NCBI GenBank assembly: GCA_030149995.1
Contig: JASLGV010000292.1
Coordinates: forward strand, 1 to 5,158
Length of the DNA stretch: 5,158 bases
Direction: 5' to 3'
Origin: Pedobacter sp.
GTDB lineage: Bacteria; Bacteroidota; Bacteroidia; Sphingobacteriales; Sphingobacteriaceae
Positions 1 through 5,158 of this stretch are shown in pieces (position 1 is the first letter of the stretch; every line of letters begins with the position of its first letter). The notes beneath the pieces are model-generated. The model was not told the DNA's origin and did no database searches. It saw only the letters and a program-made list of their open reading frames with translations. Made by a program: the position numbers and the translations under genes.

Positions 1-1914
1 ATTCCATTTAATATTCTTGAAGAACGCAACAATACCCGTTACGACTTAAGCAACAAAAGCTTTAAAGGTATTTTTGATTTAAACTATAAGATTGTTAAAG
101 ACCTGAATTTCCGTTCGGAAATTGGTTTACAGTTCGAAGAAAACGGTTCTGAGAAATATGGCAGCCCTGATACCTATTATGTACGCAAAATGCGCGAAGG
201 TACCCGGTTTTATAATTCTGCAACCAAAAAATACGAATATTTTCTTCCACAGGGTGGGGCAATTCAAAATGGCAACACTTCCTTTTTCCAATACAACTGG
301 AAAAATATATTTGAGTACAGCAAGGTTATTAACGAAAAACATGAGATCGAGGCCTTAGCAGGATCAGAGATTCGAAGAACCAAAAATGAAGTAATTAATA
401 CAAAAGGTTTTGGTTACAACGACCTTACCTTAACCAATCAGAATATTTTGTTTCCAAATGCTGATGCAGCCAACAATGCGCTGTACAGGGCTTATCAGAA
501 AACCTGGAATGAAAATGCATACGCATCGTTTTTTGGAACACTTTCTTATACTTACGACAGGAAATACACCGTTTACGGAAGTATCCGTTACGATGGATCG
601 GATCTTTTTGGGGTAGATCCAAAATACAAATACCTGCCGATTTATTCGGTATCGGGTGCCTGGAATGCAGGAGAAGAAGATTTTGTAAAAAACATCAAAT
701 GGATTTCTAATTTACGCGTACGTTCATCATACGGTTTACAAGGAAACATCGATAAAAATACCAGTCCTTATGTAGTCGGTAGTTACAAGAGCGGAAGCAT
801 CCTTCCAGGCGGAAACGAGCAAACCATCGATGTAAGCAGCCCGCCAAACCAGAAATTACGTTGGGAAAAAACAGCCACTTTCAATGCGGCAGTAGATTTA
901 GGTATTTTTAAAAATGCCGTACAGGTAACCTTAGAGTATTATAACAGACAAAGTAAAGACCTGATCGGTATTCAGGAACTTCCTTTAGAAAACGGATTTG
1001 ATTTTACCAATTCTAACTGGGCACAAGTAAACAACAGGGGATTGGAGCTGACGATTTCGACCAGAAACATCAGTACGAAGAATTTCCAGTGGTGGACCGA
1101 TTTCAACATCGCCCACAACAAAAGTAAAGTGGTAAGAGAAAAAGTGAGCCTGAACGCTTTATCGCCTTCAAAAGAAGGTTATCCGGTTAACTCACTGTTT
1201 GTAATTAAAACAGCCGGTTTAGATGCAAACGGTATTCCACGTTTTGTTCAGAATGGAAAAGCCGTTTCTTTAGAGGATTTCTATAAATTATATGATCCGT
1301 ATGCTGATTTCTTTCCGGGCCAGCTGGCTCAAAGCAGCTTAACCAATAAAGAATACCAGGGCTTATTTACTTATGGCGGAGACCTTGATCCAAAATATAC
1401 CGGCGGATTAATTAACCGTTTCCGTTATGGTAATTTTGATCTGTCGATTGCGGCCAACTTTAATTTAGGTCAGATGGTATTGGCAACGCCACCATACAAT
1501 CCGGCACAAATAGACCGCGGACAAAACATAAACAGAGATGTGTTGAACGCCTGGAGTCCATCGAATCCGAATTCAACGCTGCCAGCGCTTATTGGTAAAG
1601 ATACAGGCGATGGCAGCAGATGGATGGCTTATAGCTGGTTGGTCGATGATCCGGCACATTCTTATAACAAGCTTGATATCTGGGCAAAGAAAATGAACTA
1701 CGTGCGGATTAACAGCATGCGTTTGGGCTATACCTTGCCAGCTAAATTCTCAAGTAAAATAAAAGCAAGCAGCCTGCGGGTAAGTGTAGAAGGTAGAAAC
1801 ATGCTGGTATTTGGTTCGAGTTACAAAGGCTACTTTGATCCTGAAACCTATGGCAATATTTATGCACAGCCAATTACCAGGAGTATATCATTTGGTTTGA
1901 ATGCCACTTTTTAA
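1..1914 (+). CDS. SusC/RagA-family TonB-dependent outer-membrane transporter, C-terminal part (5' end outside window)
   Basis: This is the outer-membrane barrel of a SusCD nutrient importer, which takes up bulky oligomers using TonB/proton-motive energy. The frame is open from base 1 to the TAA at 1912-1914 and gives 637 residues. SusC proteins usually run about 1000 residues, so the signal peptide, TonB box, plug domain and first barrel strands lie upstream of the window. The ATG at 190 is internal, because the same frame reads through base 1 with typical barrel sequence. What is visible is a series of alternating aromatic/polar beta strands, the common SusC motifs NRGLELTIS (near residue 345) and GRNMLVFG (near residue 598), and a C-terminal Phe (NATF) as expected for the BAM recognition strand. 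The gene is followed after 85 bp by a SusD gene, which supports the assignment. The substrate cannot be told from sequence. The family call is firm. Confidence 0.96.
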   Translation: MPFNILEERNNTRYDLSNKSFKGIFDLNYKIVKDLNFRSEIGLQFEENGSEKYGSPDTYYVRKMREGTRFYNSATKKYEYFLPQGGAIQNGNTSFFQYNWKNIFEYSKVINEKHEIEALAGSEIRRTKNEVINTKGFGYNDLTLTNQNILFPNADAANNALYRAYQKTWNENAYASFFGTLSYTYDRKYTVYGSIRYDGSDLFGVDPKYKYLPIYSVSGAWNAGEEDFVKNIKWISNLRVRSSYGLQGNIDKNTSPYVVGSYKSGSILPGGNEQTIDVSSPPNQKLRWEKTATFNAAVDLGIFKNAVQVTLEYYNRQSKDLIGIQELPLENGFDFTNSNWAQVNNRGLELTISTRNISTKNFQWWTDFNIAHNKSKVVREKVSLNALSPSKEGYPVNSLFVIKTAGLDANGIPRFVQNGKAVSLEDFYKLYDPYADFFPGQLAQSSLTNKEYQGLFTYGGDLDPKYTGGLINRFRYGNFDLSIAANFNLGQMVLATPPYNPAQIDRGQNINRDVLNAWSPSNPNSTLPALIGKDTGDGSRWMAYSWLVDDPAHSYNKLDIWAKKMNYVRINSMRLGYTLPAKFSSKIKASSLRVSVEGRNMLVFGSSYKGYFDPETYGNIYAQPITRSISFGLNATF

Positions 1915-1925
1915 TTAATAATAGG

Positions 1926-1969
1926 ATGCGTCATTGTGCACATGCACCAGTTGTTCACAATGCACGCAT
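1926..1969 (+). repeat. Intercistronic imperfect inverted repeat (stem-loop) between susC-like and susD-like genes
   Basis: The left arm is ATGCGT (1926-1931) plus CATTGTG (1932-1938). The right arm is CACAATG (1956-1962) plus ACGCAT (1964-1969). The 13 pairs are interrupted only by a bulged C at 1963. Three more pairs (1940-1942 with 1952-1954) can form further in, across a C/T mismatch, leaving a loop of about nine bases. No T-run follows on either strand, so it does not look like an intrinsic terminator. Its position, 11 bp after the SusC stop and 30 bp before the SusD start, suggests an RNA processing, stability or attenuation element that sets the SusC:SusD ratio. That role is inference; a REP-like dispersed repeat is the other possibility. 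Confidence 0.7.
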
Positions 1970-1999
1970 AACCATTAAAAAAAACAAATTTATATTCCA

Positions 2000-3325
2000 A
2001 TGAGAAGAATAATCATATTAGGTGTTGTATTGCTTGCATTGAGCATCAGCAGCTGTAAAAAATATTTAGACGTGCAGCCGGTTGGAAAGGTTATTCCAAC
2101 AACGGTTGATGATTTCAGGTCGTTAATGACCTCTGCTTACAGCACTTTTCCAAGGCATAAAGCATTGCTTGCATTCCGTTCGGACGAATTAACACTGGAT
2201 GAATCGAGCCAGGATTTTCCTGCCATTAAAGATATTTATACCTGGAAAGATGTGAACCAGGATGGATTAACAGCACCGTTTCCTTATATTGAATTTTATA
2301 AAAGTATCTTTTATACCAACGAGGTCATTGCAGATGTAGAAGCCAAAGCCGGTGTTTCTGCCGCAACCGCTCAGTTAAAAGCAGAAGCTTATCTGTTAAG
2401 AGCTTATGCACATTTTGAATTACTGAACATGTATGCAAAACCTTACAACAAAGCAACAGCTGCTACAGATAAGGGCATCCCCGTAGTTACATCGATTGAT
2501 ATTGAACAGAAATTTCCGCAGGCAAGTGTAGAAGAGGTTTACAACCAAATTTTCTCAGACCTGGCTAATGGTACCCGGTTGTTAAACGTAGACAAATGGG
2601 ATAGTGGTAAAAACTATCGTTTTGGTAAACGCGCAGCGCTTGCTTTATATGCAAGGATATATGAATTTAGAGGAGAGTGGGAGAATGCATTGAAAGCAGC
2701 AGAAGCTGTATTGGCTTTGGGCAGCGATCTCGAAGATCTGAATGCTGCCGGAAGTTTATTACCGAACAATTACTTATCAAAAGAAAATATTTTATCTCTT
2801 GAAGATGTAATGAATGCAAGAACTTCAAATGCTTCGACCATTTCAGCGCATTTATTAAGTATTTACGATCAGAACAATGATTTACGTTTCGGTAAATACT
2901 TCGGTAAATCAGGGCCCGATTATGTTTCAGTAAAAGGAAATTCAGATGCTTTGAAAATTACTTTCCGCAACGGAGAAATGTACTTAATTTCAGCAGAAGC
3001 AGCTTTGCAAACCGGCAATAAAGATCTTGCAGTAACGCGCTTAAATGCACTGAAAGCAAAACGTTTAAAACCTGCCTACTACCAAACAGAACAAACCCGG
3101 ATCGCCGGTCTTTCCAATACAGATCTGTTGTCTGAAATTATTGCCGAGCGCGAGCGCGAACTGGCGCTGGAAGGACACAGATGGTATGATTTAAGACGTT
3201 ACGGACAGCCAGGTATTACCCATACGGTTGACGGAACCGATTATGTACTTCAAAAGAACGACCCAAGATATACCTTAAGGTTCCCCAAAGAAGCCATCGC
3301 TAACAACCCTAATTTGTTTCAATAA
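2000..3325 (+). CDS. SusD/RagB-family nutrient-binding outer-membrane lipoprotein
   Basis: This is the surface lipoprotein that caps the SusC barrel and binds the incoming nutrient. The ATG at 2000 starts directly into a lipoprotein signal peptide: MRR, a hydrophobic stretch, then the lipobox ISSC with Cys19 as the likely acylation site. CKKYLD follows, which is very typical of SusD mature N termini. Helical TPR-like segments follow, at about residues 127-148 (AEAYLLRAYAHFELLNMYAK) and 208-237 (KRAALALYARIYEF onward). The C-terminal RagB/SusD domain contains NGEMYLISAEAAL (near 324) and the family hallmark EGHRWYDLRRYG (391-402), ending NPNLFQ. At 441 residues it is shorter than the common 500-600, so some ligand-binding loops may be reduced. 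It sits 85 bp downstream of the SusC gene in the same orientation, and a terminator follows, so it is the last gene of the operon. The ligand is unknown. Confidence 0.96.
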   Translation: MRRIIILGVVLLALSISSCKKYLDVQPVGKVIPTTVDDFRSLMTSAYSTFPRHKALLAFRSDELTLDESSQDFPAIKDIYTWKDVNQDGLTAPFPYIEFYKSIFYTNEVIADVEAKAGVSAATAQLKAEAYLLRAYAHFELLNMYAKPYNKATAATDKGIPVVTSIDIEQKFPQASVEEVYNQIFSDLANGTRLLNVDKWDSGKNYRFGKRAALALYARIYEFRGEWENALKAAEAVLALGSDLEDLNAAGSLLPNNYLSKENILSLEDVMNARTSNASTISAHLLSIYDQNNDLRFGKYFGKSGPDYVSVKGNSDALKITFRNGEMYLISAEAALQTGNKDLAVTRLNALKAKRLKPAYYQTEQTRIAGLSNTDLLSEIIAERERELALEGHRWYDLRRYGQPGITHTVDGTDYVLQKNDPRYTLRFPKEAIANNPNLFQ

Positions 3326-3347
3326 CAAATATAATCTACCCATGATT

Positions 3348-3382
3348 AACTCCGGTCCGTTTTTTCAGGCCGGAGTTTTTTT
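3348..3382 (+). terminator. Intrinsic terminator after the SusCD operon
   Basis: AACTCCGG (3348-3355) pairs perfectly with CCGGAGTT (3370-3377), with a T-rich loop. A run of seven T at 3376-3382 follows. It begins 22 bp after the SusD stop codon and 30 bp before the next ATG, so it should end the SusCD transcript and separate it from the LytTR gene. Confidence 0.9.
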
Positions 3383-3383
3383 A

Positions 3384-3391
3384 TACTTTTA
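3384..3391 (+). promoter_or_regulatory. Possible -7 element for the LytTR regulator gene (weak)
   Basis: TACTTTTA matches the Bacteroidota -7 consensus TAnnTTTG at seven of eight positions and lies about 20 bp before the ATG at 3412. No clear TTTG -33 box is present, only the T-rich terminator loop around 3360-3365. A promoter is needed somewhere here because a strong terminator precedes it, but this exact site is tentative. The short leader is A/T-rich and lacks a Shine-Dalgarno sequence. Confidence 0.25.
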
Positions 3392-3411
3392 CATTAAATC
3401 ATAAAAATTTA

Positions 3412-4164
3412 ATGAAGGTATTAATTATTGAGGATGAAGAATTGGCTGCAGGCACCTTGCAGAATATTCTGATGGATATCAATCCCAATATAAAAATACT
3501 GGCTGTTTTGGGTACCGTAGAAGCAGCTGTAAGCTGGTTAAGTAAAAATACAGCCGATCTGTTTTTTATGGATATTCACCTGGGCGATGGAGAAAGTTTC
3601 GAAATCTTTCAGCAGGTTAAAATAGATGGCCCCGTTATTTTTACAACTGCTTACGATCAATATACCCTAAAGGCTTTTAAAAACCAGGGCATCGATTATC
3701 TCTTAAAACCATTTGATGAAGAAGATGTACGTACCGCACTGGCTAAGTTAAACACCATTCGGAAAGGTTCAGAAATTCAGTTACAACAGGTATTTCAGCT
3801 TCCTTTGCCAGCCGATAAGTTACGCAGCCGGTTTATGGTTAAAATTGGTCAGCTCATTAAAACGGTACAATCAGAAGAGGTCGCTTATTTTATGGCCGAT
3901 GATAAATATCTTTTTCTGGTAACCAAAGATCAGCAGAATTATATCATTGAAGAAACCATCAGCAGCCTGGAACCACAGTTAAACCCGGCACATTTTTTTA
4001 GGGTAAACCGTAAGTTCATTATCAACATTACGGCCATTAAAGAAATGTATAAACTATCGCGGAACCGGGTTAGAATTATCCTGAGTCCGAGTCCGGCAGA
4101 AGGTATTGAGGTAATTGTTAGTGAAGAAAGGGCAGAAGCTTTTAAAAACTGGCTAAATCAGTAA
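3412..4164 (+). CDS. LytTR-family response regulator (REC + LytTR DNA-binding domain)
   Basis: This is a cytoplasmic two-component transcription regulator of the LytR/AlgR type, 250 residues, the usual full length. The N-terminal receiver domain (about 1-115) starts MKVLIIEDEE. Its acidic pocket is E7/D8, the phospho-acceptor is D54 in FFMDIHLGDG, T79 lies in IFTTAYD, and K99 lies in LLKPFD, so every residue needed for phosphorylation is present. A linker of about 20 residues leads to the LytTR DNA-binding domain (about 139-248), recognised by FFRVNRKFIIN (195-205) and the closing SEERAEAFKNWL. Such regulators normally pair with a membrane LytS/YehU-like histidine kinase. None is next to it here: a terminator lies upstream and a convergent gene downstream. 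Target genes cannot be read from the sequence; control of the neighbouring SusCD genes is possible but unsupported. Confidence 0.96.
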   Translation: MKVLIIEDEELAAGTLQNILMDINPNIKILAVLGTVEAAVSWLSKNTADLFFMDIHLGDGESFEIFQQVKIDGPVIFTTAYDQYTLKAFKNQGIDYLLKPFDEEDVRTALAKLNTIRKGSEIQLQQVFQLPLPADKLRSRFMVKIGQLIKTVQSEEVAYFMADDKYLFLVTKDQQNYIIEETISSLEPQLNPAHFFRVNRKFIINITAIKEMYKLSRNRVRIILSPSPAEGIEVIVSEERAEAFKNWLNQ

Positions 4165-4200
4165 AAAAAAGAGGGTGCACACATTTTATGATACACCCTC
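4163..4200 (-). terminator. Intrinsic terminator of the DUF3276 gene, abutting the convergent LytTR gene
   Basis: GAGGGTG (4171-4177) pairs with CACCCTC (4194-4200) around a 16-base loop. Read on the minus strand, the hairpin is followed by eight T (A-run 4163-4170), which is a normal intrinsic terminator 21 bp past the stop of the minus-strand gene. The T-run overlaps the stop codon of the plus-strand LytTR gene. In the plus direction the hairpin is followed by CTTGATTATG, with no T-run, so it would be a weak terminator for the LytTR transcript. Confidence 0.8.
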
Positions 4201-4221
4201 CTTGATTATGATTATTTAATG

Positions 4222-4545
4222 TTAAAAAGAAAAATCGTCGTTTGATCTGGCAGAATGCTCGCCGTTTTCTGAATACTCATAGCGTTTTTCAACAACTTCC
4301 TGATGAGATTTGATGTAATCAACTGTTTCAGTAAGACCTTCTGTAAACTTTTCGAAATCCTCTTTATATAAAAATATTTTATGCTTTACAAATACGCCGT
4401 CTTCTAATCTCTTCTTACTCTCAGTAACAGTTAGATAGTAATCGCCCGAACGCGTTGCCTTTACATCGAAAAAATAAGTCCTTTTACCTGCCCTTACTTT
4501 CTTTGAAAAAACTTCTTCTCTCTCTTTGTTGTCAAATTCTCCCAT
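4222..4545 (-). CDS. DUF3276 / PUR-alpha-like nucleic-acid-binding protein
   Basis: This small 107-residue cytoplasmic protein belongs to the DUF3276 family, which is widespread in Bacteroidota and resembles a single PUR repeat (as in eukaryotic Pur-alpha and Borrelia BpuR). Members bind single-stranded DNA or RNA, usually as dimers. An acidic N terminus (MGEFDNKEREE) leads into the four-strand sheet at about residues 13-60, containing the very conserved GKRTYFFDVKATRSGDYYL and LTVTESKKRLEDGVFVKHKI. The helix DFEKFTEGLTETVDYIKSH (63-81) and a polar, probably disordered tail ending DDFSF follow. Basic and aromatic residues (K21, R22, Y24, F25, F26, R32, Y36, Y37, K44, K45, R46) form a plausible nucleic-acid face. 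It has its own terminator and a likely promoter. The physiological role in these bacteria is not known to me; the family call is strong. Confidence 0.93.
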   Translation of the reverse strand: MGEFDNKEREEVFSKKVRAGKRTYFFDVKATRSGDYYLTVTESKKRLEDGVFVKHKIFLYKEDFEKFTEGLTETVDYIKSHQEVVEKRYEYSENGEHSARSNDDFSF

Positions 4546-4575
4546 GGTTGGTATTGATGTGGTTTTTGGTTTCGG

Positions 4576-4606
4576 TAAATATAAAGCAAATATTTAAAGT
4601 TCAAAA
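4576..4606 (-). promoter_or_regulatory. Probable Bacteroidota-type promoter for the DUF3276 gene
   Basis: On the minus strand, TTTTG (4606-4602) is followed after an 18-base spacer by TATATTTA (4583-4576). These match the Bacteroidota -33 TTTG and -7 TAnnTTTG elements, with one mismatch in the last base. The -7 box lies 30 bp before the start codon, giving a leader of roughly 25 bases. The call rests on motif and spacing only; the region is A/T-rich, so chance matches are possible. Confidence 0.45.
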
Positions 4607-4622
4607 TATAAAATCATACATT

Positions 4623-5158
4623 TTAAATACTTCTTCTTTCTTCTTCCAAAAGTTGGTTGTTGTACATCTCCGTGTAAATACCATTCAGGTTAATGAGTTC
4701 ATTATGAGTGCCTTGTTCGGCTATCTCGCCTTCGTGTAACACCAGGATTTTATCGGCATTTTTAATGGTAGATATCCGGTGTGCAATTAAAATACTGGTT
4801 TTCCCGGTCATGATCTTACCTAAATTGTGTAATATTTCTTCTTCCGTTTTGGTATCAACAGCAGAAAGACAATCGTCAAAGATCAGGATTTTAGGCGATT
4901 TAATAAGCGCCCTTGCAATGGAAACCCTTTGTTTTTGCCCGCCAGATAAGGTAATACCCCGTTCACCAAGCATGGTTTCAAAACGTTCTTCAAAATCCAT
5001 TATGTTTTGATACACAGAAGCATTCCTGGCAGCTTCATGTACTTCATCATCCTTTACCTCATCCATACCAAAAGCAATATTATTCTTAATGGTATCCGAA
5101 AACAGAAAAACCTCCTGCGGTACAAATCCAATTTGCGAGCGGTATCCATCCAGGTTCA
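4623..5158 (-). CDS. ABC exporter, C-terminal part of the nucleotide-binding domain (5' end outside window)
   Basis: This is the tail of an MsbA/MdlB-type ABC half-transporter ATPase that faces the cytoplasm. The frame stays open to the right edge, giving 177 residues. The ATG at 5066 is internal, because conserved sequence continues upstream of it. In order one sees the Q-loop (IGFVPQEVFLFSDTIKNNI, Gln at 5115-5117), the signature LSGGQKQR (LSGGQ at 4935-4949), Walker B ILIFD (Asp at 4875-4877), the D-loop SAVD and the switch His in LIAHR (4779-4781). Walker A and the transmembrane domain lie outside. The residue after the Walker B Asp is Asp (4872-4874), not the usual catalytic Glu, as in the degenerate subunit of heterodimeric exporters such as TM287. 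The C terminus is short and charged (EEERRSI). The substrate is unknown. No hairpin follows the stop, so transcripts may run into the DUF3276 gene 77 bp downstream. Confidence 0.93.
   Translation of the reverse strand, partial: NLDGYRSQIGFVPQEVFLFSDTIKNNIAFGMDEVKDDEVHEAARNASVYQNIMDFEERFETMLGERGITLSGGQKQRVSIARALIKSPKILIFDDCLSAVDTKTEEEILHNLGKIMTGKTSILIAHRISTIKNADKILVLHEGEIAEQGTHNELINLNGIYTEMYNNQLLEEERRSI

Noticed and set aside
190..192. ATG at 190 as the start of the SusC gene
   Set aside because: The same frame is open to base 1 with barrel-like sequence, and starting here would leave no signal peptide or plug domain.
127..622. Short open frames on the minus strand and in a second plus frame inside the SusC region
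   Set aside because: They overlap a clear, conserved SusC coding frame, encode no recognisable domains and have no leader signals of their own.
1936..1947. Small palindrome GTGCA-CA-TGCAC as a regulator operator
   Set aside because: It lies inside the larger stem-loop in an intercistronic gap, not at a promoter, and can be explained as part of that structure.
1926..1969. The SusC-SusD gap hairpin as an intrinsic terminator
   Set aside because: It is followed by AACCATTAAAA on the plus strand and by an A/T mix without a T-run on the minus strand, so it lacks the U-tract needed.
4455..5010. Plus-strand open frames of about 94 and 100 codons opposite the DUF3276 and ABC genes
   Set aside because: They lie antisense to conserved protein sequence, including the LSGGQ and Walker B region, and their translations resemble no family I know.
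5064..5066. ATG of the ABC frame at 5066 as a true start
   Set aside because: The conserved Q-loop segment (FVPQEVFLFSDTIKNNI) continues upstream in frame to the window edge, so the gene is longer.
1..5158. CRISPR arrays, insertion sequences, tRNA or rRNA genes, phage or defence modules
   Set aside because: I saw no spaced direct repeats, transposase or integrase sequence, tRNA-like cloverleaf or rRNA segment; nearly all the DNA is explained by the five genes and short gaps.

Overview
The window looks like chromosomal DNA from a Bacteroidota bacterium, most likely a soil or freshwater Sphingobacteriaceae member of the Pedobacter type. The evidence is a SusC/SusD pair, a DUF3276 (Bacteroidota-type PUR-alpha-like) gene, a LytTR response regulator, moderate-to-low GC, and A-rich leaders without clear Shine-Dalgarno sequences. 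The genus is an inference from gene content and protein style, not a measured identity.

Layout: (1) 1-1914, plus strand, is the C-terminal 637 residues of a SusC/RagA TonB-dependent outer-membrane transporter, cut by the left edge. (2) 1915-1999 is an intergenic gap holding a long imperfect inverted repeat. (3) 2000-3325 is a SusD/RagB surface lipoprotein, followed by a strong intrinsic terminator at 3348-3382. (4) 3412-4164 is a monocistronic LytTR-family response regulator with no sensor kinase beside it. (5) 4163-4200 is a hairpin whose A-tract side makes it a proper terminator for the minus strand. (6) 4222-4545, minus strand, is a DUF3276/PUR-alpha-like nucleic-acid-binding protein with a recognisable Bacteroidota-type promoter upstream. 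(7) 4623-5158, minus strand, is the C-terminal part of the nucleotide-binding domain of an ABC exporter, cut by the right edge.

How they work together: SusC and SusD form one uptake unit, with a SusD lid over a TonB-powered SusC barrel, importing an unidentified oligomeric nutrient. The two genes appear to be co-transcribed and to end at the 3348-3382 terminator. The LytTR regulator, the DUF3276 protein and the ABC exporter look like independent housekeeping or regulatory genes; nothing in the sequence ties them functionally to the SusCD pair. No carbohydrate-active enzyme, sigma/anti-sigma pair, mobile element, CRISPR array, tRNA or rRNA is visible. I did not find a convincing undescribed system. 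The most notable points are the intercistronic SusC-SusD stem-loop, the Asp in place of the catalytic Glu in the ABC domain, and the orphan LytTR regulator.
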